Origin: SZUA-430 sp044220975
GTDB taxonomy: Bacteria; Pseudomonadota; Alphaproteobacteria; Micropepsales; Micropepsaceae
Reading direction: 5' to 3'
Length of the DNA stretch: 45,518 bases
Assembly: GCA_044220975.1 (NCBI GenBank)
Contig: JBGAPZ010000031.1
Location: 1-45,518 of the forward strand
The notes under the pieces are model-generated. The model was not told the DNA's origin, did not search any database, and was given only the letters and a program-made list of their open reading frames with translations. Numbering within the stretch: the first letter of the stretch is position 1; each line of letters starts with the position of its first letter. Shown one piece after another: positions 6,923-15,730 of this stretch. A program made the translations under genes and the position numbers.

Positions 6923-8365
6923 ATGCGCCGGCGCCGTAATGTGAAAATCGTCGCGACGTTGGGGCCCGCCTCGCGCGATGAAGACATGATCCGGCGCCTC
7001 TTCCAGGCTGGCGCGGACGTGTTTCGCATCAATATGAGCCACACGGATCATCCGACGCTTGCGGATTTCGTGGCGAAGATTCGTGCGGTCGAAGCCGAGC
7101 TTGGCCGGCCGATCGGCATTCTTGCCGACTTGCAGGGGCCGAAGCTTCGTATCGGCGCGATGGCGGGCGGCGGCGTCGATCTTGAGGCGGGTTCGCAGGT
7201 CACGATCGATTTGGACGCACGGCCCGGCGATGCGCATCACCTCTACTTGCCGCACAAGGAAGTGTTCGCGGTTCTGAAAGAAGGCGGGCAGCTTCTGATC
7301 GACGACGGTCGCATCCGCCTGCGACTGCAAAAGATCGCTGCCGACAGTGTGACGGCGCTTGTCGAAGCCGGCGGGCGGTTGACGGATCGAAAGGGCGTGA
7401 ACGTGCCCGACGCCGTGCTGCCTATCGCAGCGTTGACGGCGAAAGATCGCGCGGATCTGGACCGTGCTTTGGAACACGGCGTCGATTGGATCGCGCTCTC
7501 TTTCGTGCAACGGCCGGAAGACGTTGCGGAAGCGCGCAAGATCGTCGGTGGGCGGGCGGGCGTTCTGTCGAAGATCGAGAAGCCGTCCGCGATCGAGCGG
7601 CTGCATGAGATTCTTGAACTGTCCGATGCGGTGATGGTGGCGCGCGGCGATCTTGGCGTTGAGATTCCGGTCGAGCATGTGCCGGGCAAGCAGAAGCAGA
7701 TCACCAGGGCGGCGCGCGCGGCCGGTAAGCCGGTCGTCGTTGCGACGCAGATGCTCGAATCCATGATCACGAGTCCGATCCCAACGCGCGCGGAAGTATC
7801 CGACGTCGCGACCGCAGTCTTCGACGGCGCGGACGCGGTGATGTTGTCGGCGGAATCGGCGTCGGGGAAGTATCCGGTCGAGGCCGTGGGGATGATGGAT
7901 CGTGTCGCGCGTTCGATCGAGGGCGATGCGCAGTATCGCATGGTGATGGACGCACAACGCTCGGAGCCGGAAGCCACAACGCCCGACGCGATCACGGCGG
8001 CATCGCGCCAGGTGGCGCAGACGCTAAAAGCTGCCGCAATCGTTTGTTGGACGGGATCGGGATCGACGGGCTTGCGCGCATCGCGCGAGCGGCCGGGCGT
8101 GCCGATCGTCGCATTGACACCGGTCGCCACCACGGGACGCAGGCTTGCGATCGCGTGGGGCTTACACTGCGTCGTCACGGAAGATGCGCACGATCATGAG
8201 GACATGGTCGACCGCGCTTGCCAAATCGCCTTTCGCGAAGGCTTCGCTTCCTCGGGTCAGCGGATCGTGGTTACGGCAGGCGTTCCGCTCGGGACGCCAG
8301 GTGCCACGAACTTGCTGCGCGTTGCGTTTGTTGGGCGCCGAACGTCGGGCGTTCCCGGTGCCTAG
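6923..8365 (+). CDS. pyk: Pyruvate kinase
   Basis: A 480-residue protein, normal for bacterial pyruvate kinase, which converts phosphoenolpyruvate and ADP to pyruvate and ATP in the last step of glycolysis. The TIM barrel starts with KIVATLGPASRDE and FRINMSHTDH. LADLQGPKLRIG and the catalytic region LSKIEKPSAIERL follow, then MVARGDLGVEIPVEHV and ATQMLESMITSPIPTRAEV with VMLSAESASGKYPVEA. The C-terminal regulatory domain begins near residue 360. The stop overlaps the end of the convergent TPR gene by 4 bp. Together with the glycerate 2-kinase upstream it suggests a local lower-glycolysis module. Confidence 0.96.
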   Translation: MRRRRNVKIVATLGPASRDEDMIRRLFQAGADVFRINMSHTDHPTLADFVAKIRAVEAELGRPIGILADLQGPKLRIGAMAGGGVDLEAGSQVTIDLDARPGDAHHLYLPHKEVFAVLKEGGQLLIDDGRIRLRLQKIAADSVTALVEAGGRLTDRKGVNVPDAVLPIAALTAKDRADLDRALEHGVDWIALSFVQRPEDVAEARKIVGGRAGVLSKIEKPSAIERLHEILELSDAVMVARGDLGVEIPVEHVPGKQKQITRAARAAGKPVVVATQMLESMITSPIPTRAEVSDVATAVFDGADAVMLSAESASGKYPVEAVGMMDRVARSIEGDAQYRMVMDAQRSEPEATTPDAITAASRQVAQTLKAAAIVCWTGSGSTGLRASRERPGVPIVALTPVATTGRRLAIAWGLHCVVTEDAHDHEDMVDRACQIAFREGFASSGQRIVVTAGVPLGTPGATNLLRVAFVGRRTSGVPGA

Positions 8366-8916
8366 GTCGGCGGTGGTTTTTTTTCGGCGTCGTTGGTGAG
8401 CTGGCCGGCGCGGCGCGCGATCGCCTCAAGCATCGGGTTCAGCACGACGGCGCGGCGGTAGGCGGCGAGTGCTGCCCCCTTGTCGCCGGCAGCTTCGGCG
8501 ATTTGTCCAACCATGGCGAGAGCGCGGAAGTGGCGCGGTTCGAGGTCAAGCGCCCTTTCCAGGTCGGCGGCGGCTTCTTGTTGACTGTCCATGGCGACCA
8601 GAAGTTCCGCGCGGCGGAACCAGACTTGCGCGTAGGTGGGCTTCATCTCGGCGACGGAGTCGAGCAGCTTTTTCCCCGTCGCAAAGTCTTGTGCGGTTAC
8701 AGCGCTTTGCGCGCGCGCCATCAGCACGTCGACCGTGTCGCTACCCGAGAGCGTCCATATCTCTACGATCTTCGCTTCGATGGCGGCGGCCTCAGGCGCG
8801 GTGCGCACGGTTCCGAGTTGGGTAAACAAACGACCGAGGCGCGGGTCGTTCTGATCCGCGTGGGCCGGAAAAAGGGCGAGTGTTGCAATCGCCAGGGCTG
8901 CCAGGAGGGGGCGCAT
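8362..8916 (-). CDS. Secreted TPR-repeat protein
   Basis: A 184-residue protein with a signal peptide (MRPLLAALAIATLALFPAHA) and then helical repeats. A clear tetratricopeptide unit is PTYAQVWFRRAELLVAMDS, followed by a second ending in LDLEPRHFRALAMVG. A third follows (GDKGAALAAYRRAVVLNP). TPRs are protein-interaction scaffolds; no enzymatic motif is present, so the partner is unknown. It ends convergently against pyk with a 4-bp overlap and is divergent from the flavin oxidase gene, 47 bp away. This TPR/pyk/DUF1036 grouping recurs in alphaproteobacteria, hinting at a shared conserved locus rather than a shared pathway. Confidence 0.85.
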   Translation of the reverse strand: MRPLLAALAIATLALFPAHADQNDPRLGRLFTQLGTVRTAPEAAAIEAKIVEIWTLSGSDTVDVLMARAQSAVTAQDFATGKKLLDSVAEMKPTYAQVWFRRAELLVAMDSQQEAAADLERALDLEPRHFRALAMVGQIAEAAGDKGAALAAYRRAVVLNPMLEAIARRAGQLTNDAEKKPPPT

Positions 8917-8963
8917 GCGCGGTATGCTACGACTTCAAGGGGGCAAGTCCAGCGGCTTTCGGC

Positions 8964-10283
8964 ATGAAGATTACCCGGCGAGAACTCGGCGGAATGGCGG
9001 CCTCGTTGCCGTTCGGCGCGCGCGCAATCGTGAACGATCCCGAGGTCGTGATCGTGGGCGCGGGTGCGGCCGGTATCGGCGCGGCTCAAACGCTGATCAA
9101 CGGCGGACGGCGCGTGCAGATACTCGAAGCCGCGCCGCGTGCCGGCGGACGCTGCTATACGGATACTGCAACGTTCGGGTTGCCATTCGATGTCGGTGCG
9201 GGTTCGCTGCACAACGCCGACAAGAACCCGCTTGCCGGTATGGCGAAGCTCTACGGGTTCGAGACGCGAACTCACGATGCCATGGAGACGTTGTTTGTCA
9301 ACGGTGCACGCGGCGTCAACGCAGCTTATGAGCGGGCGTTCGACGCACTGAGCGGCGCACTGTCGGATGCGGCCGAGGGCGAAGAGGACTTCGTCGCTTC
9401 CGCCGTGCCATGGCCGGAGGTCGATGAAGAAGCACGAGCGTGGCTGCCGACGGCGGCCGCTGCGATCGGCCCGTTCGAAATGGGTGTCGACTTCGAGGAC
9501 ATGTCTGTCAAGGACTGGGCACTGCGCGACGAGACCGAGCCCAATAAATTCGTTCGCCAAGGTGTCGGCACGCTGATCGGCCGGATGGCGGGCGGCTTGC
9601 CGATTGCGGTCAATACGCCGGTGCGCGGGGTCGCGAGTTATGGCCGCGACGTGCGCGTTACCACCGATCGCGGCACGTTGCGTGCGCGAGCCGCCATCGT
9701 GACCGCATCGGTCGGCGTACTGTCGGCGGGGGCGATACGCTTCGAGCCGCGGCTCGGCACGATTGTCGAGGACGCGCTTGCCGGAATGCAAATGGGATTG
9801 GTGAGTAAGATCGCGCTTGCCTTCGCGCCTGGGAGCCCGATGCTTCGGGTAGCGGAGGGTAGCGTGCTGGTGCCGCAAGTGGGCGGCGAGCGGGGGCACT
9901 ACTTCCTAGCACGCCCGTGCGGCGCCCCGATTGTTGTTTGCTTCATCGGCGGATCACTGGCGTGGGATCTCTCAAACCAAAGCGGCGCGACTGCAGTGTT
10001 ATTCGCGCGCGACCGTCTGCGCGCGCTGTTTGGCGGTGATGTGGATCGCGGATTTCGCGGCGGGTCGGCGTCGGCTTGGGGAACCGATCCGTTGACGCGT
10101 GGGGCGTATGCGGTGACGCGGCCGGGCGCGTGGCGCGCGCGCCACGCGCTTGGCGCTCCGATCGCCGGACGCGTGTTTCTCGCCGGTGAGGCGCTCGCAG
10201 GGAAGGCAGCGCAAACTGTGCACGGCGCCTATCAGAACGGACAGGCAGTCGCGCGGCGGGTGTTGCAGCTGCTTAAGACTTGA
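8964..10283 (+). CDS. FAD-dependent amine-oxidase-like enzyme with Tat signal
   Basis: A 439-residue flavoprotein of the flavin monoamine oxidase family. The start MKITRRELGG (8964) carries a twin-arginine motif (TRRELG) and a short hydrophobic stretch, so export in folded form is likely. The frame from 8880 would bury this signal. The FAD-binding Rossmann motif is VVIVGAGAAGIGAAQTL at about residues 28-44, with RAGGRCYTD completing the family signature. The C-terminal FAD contact is GRVFLAGEALAGKAAQTVHG. The family oxidises amines or desaturates carbon skeletons; the substrate cannot be predicted. Its 3' end overlaps the convergent glcF by 11 bp. Confidence 0.88.
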   Translation: MKITRRELGGMAASLPFGARAIVNDPEVVIVGAGAAGIGAAQTLINGGRRVQILEAAPRAGGRCYTDTATFGLPFDVGAGSLHNADKNPLAGMAKLYGFETRTHDAMETLFVNGARGVNAAYERAFDALSGALSDAAEGEEDFVASAVPWPEVDEEARAWLPTAAAAIGPFEMGVDFEDMSVKDWALRDETEPNKFVRQGVGTLIGRMAGGLPIAVNTPVRGVASYGRDVRVTTDRGTLRARAAIVTASVGVLSAGAIRFEPRLGTIVEDALAGMQMGLVSKIALAFAPGSPMLRVAEGSVLVPQVGGERGHYFLARPCGAPIVVCFIGGSLAWDLSNQSGATAVLFARDRLRALFGGDVDRGFRGGSASAWGTDPLTRGAYAVTRPGAWRARHALGAPIAGRVFLAGEALAGKAAQTVHGAYQNGQAVARRVLQLLKT

Positions 10284-11535
10284 ACGGCGAGGGGCCGCCA
10301 GTCGCCCAATCGATTAGTTCGATCGTGTGAACCACGGGCACGGGGACTGCGGCTTTGATCTGCGCCCAACAGCCGATGTTGCCGGTGGCCACGATCTGCG
10401 GTTCGGTCGCCATGAGCGCGGCGGCCTTGCGTGTTTGCAATTGGCCCGCAATGTCGGGTTCGAGGACGTTGTAGACGCCAGCGGACCCGCAGCAATTCGT
10501 GTCGCGCGATTCAACGACTGCGAAGCCAAGTTTGCGAAGCAGCTGTGGAGCGATCGTGGGTTGCTTCAAGCCGTGCGTCATCGAACACGCGGAATGGTAC
10601 GCGACACGCGTGCCGCTGTGCGCGGTGCCGATCCGCAGTGTCGTATCCTTTAGAACATCTGCGATGTCGCGCGTGCGGCTGGCGATGTTCGCGGCGCGTG
10701 GCGTGGATAACTGAAACCCGTAGTCGCGGATTGTCGTGGCGCATCCTGAGGCGGTGGTGACAATCGCATCGAAAGGGCCATGCGCGTCATCCGTTGCGAT
10801 TTCGTTCACGAGGGCGGTCGCGTGGCGCTCTGCTTCAGCGGTTTGGCCCAAATGTTGATTGAGTGAACCGCAGCAGCCGGTGCCTTCGACGGTCGTGACA
10901 TCGAAACCGTGCCGGGTGAGGACGCGGATGGCGGCCGCGGTAATGTGAGGTGCCACGACTTCCTGCACGCAACCCATGTGCAGAGCAACGCGCATTGCTG
11001 CCGGTACTTCGGATTTGTGATGCCGTGCTTTGGCGCCGGGACCATGAACGCCCAACCGCGCAGCGGTCTGCGCGGCAACGCGAAGCATCTTCGGGAGCAA
11101 CGGCGAGACGATCGCGCCGATGCGCGCAAGCGACAGTGCGACGCGCAGCTTCCGACGATCGGGCAGCACATCGCCTAACATCCGGCGCAGCCAGCGTTGG
11201 GCGAACGGGCGCGTCGCTTTGCGTTCGATGTGGGCGCGCCCTTCGTCGATGAGGCGCGTGTAGTTCACACCGGAAGGACAGGCGCTGACGCACGCGAGGC
11301 ATGACAGGCAGCGGTCGATGTGCGCGACGACTTTCTCGCTCGGGGTGCTGCCGGTTTCCAGCATGTGCTGGATCAGCTGGATGCGGCCACGGGGGCCGTC
11401 GAGTTCGTCGCCGAGCAGCGTGTAGGTCGGACACGTCGCGGTGCAGATGCCGCAATGGACGCAGGCGCGCAACTGTTTCTCGGCGGCAACGAGATGCGGG
11501 TCGGTGAGTTGGGCAGCCGAGAAGTTCGTGCGCAT
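10273..11535 (-). CDS. glcF: Glycolate oxidase iron-sulfur subunit GlcF
   Basis: A 420-residue protein starting at MRTNFSAAQL, whose ATG overlaps the glcE stop as ATGA. The N-terminal ferredoxin-like part has two 4Fe-4S motifs: CVHCGICTATCPTY (about residues 26-39) and CLSCLACVSACPSGV (about 78-92). The C-terminal half has the two CCG domains typical of GlcF/heterodisulfide-reductase proteins: GTGCCGSLNQHLG and DTNCCGSAGVYN. GlcF passes electrons from the flavin subunits GlcD and GlcE, which oxidise glycolate to glyoxylate, to the membrane quinone pool. It is the last gene of a tightly overlapping glcD-glcE-glcF operon. The open frame extends upstream to 11757 inside glcE and is not used. Confidence 0.95.
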   Translation of the reverse strand: MRTNFSAAQLTDPHLVAAEKQLRACVHCGICTATCPTYTLLGDELDGPRGRIQLIQHMLETGSTPSEKVVAHIDRCLSCLACVSACPSGVNYTRLIDEGRAHIERKATRPFAQRWLRRMLGDVLPDRRKLRVALSLARIGAIVSPLLPKMLRVAAQTAARLGVHGPGAKARHHKSEVPAAMRVALHMGCVQEVVAPHITAAAIRVLTRHGFDVTTVEGTGCCGSLNQHLGQTAEAERHATALVNEIATDDAHGPFDAIVTTASGCATTIRDYGFQLSTPRAANIASRTRDIADVLKDTTLRIGTAHSGTRVAYHSACSMTHGLKQPTIAPQLLRKLGFAVVESRDTNCCGSAGVYNVLEPDIAGQLQTRKAAALMATEPQIVATGNIGCWAQIKAAVPVPVVHTIELIDWATGGPSPFKS

Positions 11536-12638
11536 CAGAGGTCTTTGACTATGCGGCCAGGATTCAAAATTCGTGCCGGATCGAACGCATCTTTCAGGCG
11601 TTGCGTCAGTGCGAGCGTTGCCGAGTCGAGCGGGGTAAAGATGTCGTCTGTCGGAGCGCTGGCGCGCAGTGCGGTGGCATGGCCGCCGAGCGATTGGGCA
11701 ACGGCGTGCACGTTTGCGACGCTGTCGAATTCGAGCAACAACAGACCGCCCGCCCAATCGGCGACCCAGGTTTTCGGCTTGAGTTCTTGGATCGCGATTT
11801 CAGCGGCGGTTGGCGGAAGCGAAACGCGCCAGAGCGGCGTCGACGCGCCGAACAGCGGAAACACTTCCCCGATCGTATGAAAGAGATTGGCGCCCTCCTC
11901 CGGGTCCAGTACGCGCGCGCCGCGTGCGACGGTGCGGCAGAGTTCGTCCTTGCGCGCGACGACGCCGTCGGCTTGGCCTTCGAGGCGGATGAGTGCCCGC
12001 GACTTCGCCGCGATATAACTCAGGCCCGTCGGATCGAACGGCGAAGCGGCCACGCCTCGCAGAAGCCGAAGTGCTGGCCCAGGGTCGAGTCCGTCGAGCG
12101 CCAGGACGCAGGTCGCGTTGCGTGGCAAGGCCCGCAGCGTCAGCTCGGTCATGGCGAACAGTGTGCCGAACGAACCGGCTGCAAGTTTCGGAAGGTCGTA
12201 CCCGGTGACGTTCTTCACCACGCGGCCGCCGGCTTTGAAACGCTCACCCTTGCCATTGACGGCGTGAAAGCCCAGCAAGTGATCGCGCGCCGCACCGGCG
12301 GCGAAGCGGCGGGGGCCGTTGACAGCGGCGGCGACGACACCACCGATCGTGGCGCCGCTGCCCGTGGGTTCGAATGCCAGCATCTGATTGTGTTTTGCGA
12401 GCGCTGCTTCGACTTCCGCGAGCGGCGTTCCGGCGCGCGCCGAGAAGACCATTTCGTCCGGTTCGTACATCGTGATGCCGGAGAGACCCGAGAGCTTCAG
12501 CACCGTGTCTGTTGCGACCGCGTGGCCAAGCGTGCGTTTTGTGCCGTTGCCTTCGAGTGCGAGGGGCGTGCGTGCCGCGAACGCTTCGGCGATCGCTTGT
12601 TCAACTTCATCATCGGTTTCGGGTTTGAGGATGCGCAT
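11535..12638 (-). CDS. glcE: Glycolate oxidase FAD-binding subunit GlcE
   Basis: A 367-residue FAD-binding PCMH-type protein beginning MRILKPETDDEVEQAI; its ATG overlaps the glcD stop (ATGA). FAD-binding segments are ALEGNGTKRTLG (the PP-loop region) and PTGSGATIGGVVAAAVNG. The typical GGRVVKNVTGYDLPKLAAGS follows at about residue 145. GlcE is the shorter of the two paralogous flavin subunits of glycolate oxidase and is needed for activity. The long open frame upstream to 13391 is a mirror of glcD and carries no family similarity. Operon overlaps on both sides imply translational coupling. Confidence 0.94.
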   Translation of the reverse strand: MRILKPETDDEVEQAIAEAFAARTPLALEGNGTKRTLGHAVATDTVLKLSGLSGITMYEPDEMVFSARAGTPLAEVEAALAKHNQMLAFEPTGSGATIGGVVAAAVNGPRRFAAGAARDHLLGFHAVNGKGERFKAGGRVVKNVTGYDLPKLAAGSFGTLFAMTELTLRALPRNATCVLALDGLDPGPALRLLRGVAASPFDPTGLSYIAAKSRALIRLEGQADGVVARKDELCRTVARGARVLDPEEGANLFHTIGEVFPLFGASTPLWRVSLPPTAAEIAIQELKPKTWVADWAGGLLLLEFDSVANVHAVAQSLGGHATALRASAPTDDIFTPLDSATLALTQRLKDAFDPARILNPGRIVKDL

Positions 12639-14122
12639 CACAATCGCGGCAGGTTGGGGAACGGCATGCGACCGTGATGGACATGCATCGCGCCGCCTTC
12701 GACACAGGCGGAGAGCGAGGGGAATACTTTGCCGGGGTTGAGCAAGCTTTGCGGGTCGAACGCGCATTTCACCCGTTCTTGAACCGCGAGGTCGGTTGGG
12801 GCGAACATCAATGGCATCAGGTCGCGTTTTTCGACGCCGACACCGTGTTCTCCGGTCAATACACCACCGACATCGACGCAGAGCTTCAGAATCTCCGCAC
12901 CGAACTTTTCGGCCCGTTCGAGGTCGCCCTGCTTCATCACGTCGTACATGATGAGCGGATGTAAGTTTCCGTCGCCGGCGTGGAACACGTTCGCGACGGG
13001 CAGGCCGAATTCCTTCGACATTTCGCCGATGCGACTCAGCACCGCGCTCAGCGCGCGGCGGGGGATCGTGCCGTCCATGCAAAGCATGTCGGGGGCGATG
13101 CGGCCGGCGGCGGCGAAGGCAGCCTTGCGGCCTGCCCATATTTGGTCGCGTTCGGCGTCGGAGCTGCTTGCCTTGGATTCGAGCGCGCCGTTCTTCTTTG
13201 CGATCGCGTCGACTTCGGCGGCGGTGGCGCGAACTTCGACCTCCATGCCGTCGAGTTCGGCGATCAGAATTGCGGCAGCGGCGCGCGGGTAGCCAGGCGC
13301 GCAATAGGTTTCGATCGCGTCCATCGCGAAGCGGTCCATGATTTCCATCGCGGCGGGGATGATGCCGGCTGCAATCACGTCGGCGACGCATTGGCCGGCC
13401 GCTTCGATCGAGGGAAAGGCGATGAGCAACGCCTTCGCGCTGGGCGGTTTGCGGCGGAGGCGCACCGTCACCTGCGTCACCACGCCGAGCAGGCCTTCAC
13501 CACCTGTGATGAGCCCTAAGAGATCGAGCCCTGGCGCGTCCAAAGCCTTGCCGCCGAAGCGCACGCGAGAACCGTCGATGAGCGCGAACTCGACGCCCAT
13601 GAGGTTGTTCGTTGTCAGGCCGTATTTCAGGCAGTGAATGCCGCCCGAGTTTTCGGCCACGTTGCCGCCGATCGTGCAGGCGATTTGGCTGGAAGGATCG
13701 GGCGCGTAGTAGAAGCCGTCGGCTTCGACGGCGCGGGTGATCGCGAGGTTCGTCACGCCCGGCTCGACCACCGCGCAGCGGTTTTCGAGGTCGATTTCGA
13801 GGATGCGGTTCATGCGCGAAAGGCCGAGCAAAATGCCGTCGCCAAGCGGCAGTGCACCGCCCGACAGCGATGTTCCCGCGCCGCGTGGTACGAGTTTCAG
13901 CTTGTTCGTCGAACAGAACGCCAGTACCGCGCCGACTTCGCCGGCGGCCTTGGGCAAGACGACTGCAAGCGGTTTCTGCCGGTATGCGGTTAAGGCATCG
14001 CAATCGTAGGCGACGAGCGCATCGTCATCGGCGACGACACCATCGGGAACGAGCGCACGCAATCCGGCGATGAGATCGCCGCGGCGCGCCAGGATGCTTG
14101 AATCAAGTTCCGGCATCTGCAT
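12638..14122 (-). CDS. glcD: Glycolate oxidase FAD-linked subunit GlcD
   Basis: A 494-residue protein from the ATG at 14120-14122 (MQMPELDSSI); an ATG six bases on (14114-14116) would fit equally well, and the frame to 14257 runs through rpmJ. It is the catalytic FAD subunit that oxidises glycolate to glyoxylate. Visible are PRGAGTSLSGGALPLGDG (FAD site, about residues 75-92), PSSQIACTIGGNVAENSGG, LKYGLTTNN, and the C-terminal NVFHAGDGNLHPLI and GEHGVGVEKRDL of the FAD-oxidase C-domain. Length matches the E. coli enzyme (about 499). The gene follows rpmJ on the same strand by 46 bp. No glcC-type regulator is nearby. Confidence 0.95.
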   Translation of the reverse strand: MQMPELDSSILARRGDLIAGLRALVPDGVVADDDALVAYDCDALTAYRQKPLAVVLPKAAGEVGAVLAFCSTNKLKLVPRGAGTSLSGGALPLGDGILLGLSRMNRILEIDLENRCAVVEPGVTNLAITRAVEADGFYYAPDPSSQIACTIGGNVAENSGGIHCLKYGLTTNNLMGVEFALIDGSRVRFGGKALDAPGLDLLGLITGGEGLLGVVTQVTVRLRRKPPSAKALLIAFPSIEAAGQCVADVIAAGIIPAAMEIMDRFAMDAIETYCAPGYPRAAAAILIAELDGMEVEVRATAAEVDAIAKKNGALESKASSSDAERDQIWAGRKAAFAAAGRIAPDMLCMDGTIPRRALSAVLSRIGEMSKEFGLPVANVFHAGDGNLHPLIMYDVMKQGDLERAEKFGAEILKLCVDVGGVLTGEHGVGVEKRDLMPLMFAPTDLAVQERVKCAFDPQSLLNPGKVFPSLSACVEGGAMHVHHGRMPFPNLPRL

Positions 14123-14168
14123 GCCGGCAGTATTAAGGGTCGATGGCGTGAGCCGCCAGGCCGGGGAC

Positions 14169-14294
14169 TTAGCCCTGACGCGCCTTAAAACGCGGGTTCT
14201 TCTTGTTGATGACGTAGACGCGGCCTTTGCGGCGAACAACGCGGCAGTCCTTGTCACGGCCCTTCAGCGATTTCAGCGAGTTGCGGATCTTCAT
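14169..14294 (-). CDS. rpmJ: 50S ribosomal protein L36
   Basis: A 41-residue gene read directly from the DNA, start MKIRNSLKSLKGRDKDCRVV, end NKKNPRFKARQG. It is the longer L36 form common in alphaproteobacteria. In the segment CRVVRRKGRVYVINKKN the four-Cys/His zinc site of classic L36 is largely lost; only one Cys remains. L36 binds 23S rRNA in the large subunit. In this window it stands alone, outside any ribosomal-protein operon, immediately upstream of glcDEF on the same strand. It may therefore share its promoter, or read-through, with the glycolate operon. Confidence 0.95.
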   Translation of the reverse strand: MKIRNSLKSLKGRDKDCRVVRRKGRVYVINKKNPRFKARQG

Positions 14295-14443
14295 CGGTCG
14301 GGTCCTAAGGCGCGCAGTTTTGGCGGCGTTTTTCGAGGGGCGGAGCATTAGTGTGGCACTTCCAGGTTGTCAACCGGCCAAAGCACCGCCGGGGGCGCTG
14401 ATTCCCTTGCTTTGCGGCCCTTTCTCGTGTCATCCGAGTCGTC

Positions 14444-15727
14444 ATGTTTGTCGCACGTTTCTCAATGATTCCCGCCCGCGTCCTGGGTGCGGTGATCTTC
14501 GCGCTGGCCACCCTGCCCGCCCAGGCAGATGCGGTCAGGATGTCCTCACCCGTTCCGGATGCGGCCGACCGCACGGCCGCGTTCGCAACCTGGGTCGAGG
14601 GTGTGAAGGCGGAGGCTCGTACGAAGGGCATCAGCCAGAGCACCCTGGATGCTGCGTTCGAGCGCGTCGATTTGAACGAGCGGGTGATCGAGCTCAACGA
14701 GAACCAGCCCGAGTTTTCGCGCGCGATCTGGGACTACATGGACAGCGCCGTGTCGTCCGACCGTGTGTCGAAAGGCCACCAGATGATGCGCAAATACCGC
14801 AAATCGATGGGGCGGGCGGAGCGGAAACATGGCGTGCCCTCGAGCGTCATCACGGCGATCTGGTCGCTGGAGAGCAATTTCGGCCAGAACCTGGGCGGGT
14901 TCAACGTGATCGAGGCCCTGGCCACGTTAGGCTTTGAGGGGCGGCGCGCTTCGTTCGGACGCGAGCAGTTGCTTGCGGCGCTGCGTATTTTGGAGAACGG
15001 CGACATCTCGGCCGGGCGCATGATCGGCTCTTGGGCCGGCGCCATGGGGCAGACGCAATTCATCCCGACCGTGTTCCTGCAATACGCGGAAGACGGCAAC
15101 GGCGACGGCAAGCGGAACCTTTGGGATACGCGGGCGGACGTGTTCGCGTCGACGGCGAACTATCTTGAACAAAAGGGTTGGGTCGAGGACGCGCCGTGCT
15201 TCGACGAGGTACGGGTGCCCGAGGGGTTCGACTACGCACAAGCCGATATCGGCACGGAAAAATCGATCCGTGACTGGTCGGATATGGGTGTGACTCTTTG
15301 GGACGGACGATCGTTGAAGCGGCGCTCGGAGCAGGATGCGAGCGCGCCAGCCGCGATCCTTTTGCCTGCGGGACACAAAGGCCCCGCGTTCATCGCCTAT
15401 CCGAACTTCAAAGTCGTGCTCGCCTACAACAACGCAATCTCGTATGCGCTGGCGATTTGCCAATTGTCGAACCGGTTCAACGGCGGCACCGGCTTCCATA
15501 CGCCTTGGCCGCGCGAGGAGACGCCGATCCTTTCGCGCACCGACCGCGTGGAGCTGCAAATGCTGCTTGCGCAACGCAAGTACGACGTGGGTGAGCCGGA
15601 CGGCGTGATAGGACGCCGTACGCGCGAGGCCATCCGCGGCTATCAGCGCGGTGCCGGCATGAAGCCCGATGGGTTCGCGACGCTGGCGCTCCTACAGAGT
15701 CTGCGCCAGTCGCCGGTTCCGAACTAA
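14444..15727 (+). CDS. Lytic murein transglycosylase (MltB family) with peptidoglycan-binding domain
   Basis: A 427-residue exported enzyme. The signal peptide ends near ALATLPAQA; ATG 14468 is an alternative start giving a shorter leader. The SLT_2/GH103 catalytic domain covers about residues 45-345. The catalytic Glu lies in SVITAIWSLESNFGQ, and WAGAMGQTQFIPTVF and the calcium-like DGNGDGKRNLWD loop follow. Residues ~365-425 form a PG_binding_1 domain (LLAQRKYDVGEPDGVIGRRT). The enzyme cleaves the glycan strands of peptidoglycan, leaving 1,6-anhydro ends. It has no lipobox, so it is periplasmic rather than membrane-anchored. Confidence 0.93.
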   Translation: MFVARFSMIPARVLGAVIFALATLPAQADAVRMSSPVPDAADRTAAFATWVEGVKAEARTKGISQSTLDAAFERVDLNERVIELNENQPEFSRAIWDYMDSAVSSDRVSKGHQMMRKYRKSMGRAERKHGVPSSVITAIWSLESNFGQNLGGFNVIEALATLGFEGRRASFGREQLLAALRILENGDISAGRMIGSWAGAMGQTQFIPTVFLQYAEDGNGDGKRNLWDTRADVFASTANYLEQKGWVEDAPCFDEVRVPEGFDYAQADIGTEKSIRDWSDMGVTLWDGRSLKRRSEQDASAPAAILLPAGHKGPAFIAYPNFKVVLAYNNAISYALAICQLSNRFNGGTGFHTPWPREETPILSRTDRVELQMLLAQRKYDVGEPDGVIGRRTREAIRGYQRGAGMKPDGFATLALLQSLRQSPVPN

Positions 15728-15730
15728 GGC

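Noticed and set aside
11535..13391. 618-residue reading for glcE with a long N-terminus
   Set aside because: The first ~250 residues overlap glcD out of frame and are Arg-rich. GlcE starts at 12638, overlapping the glcD stop.
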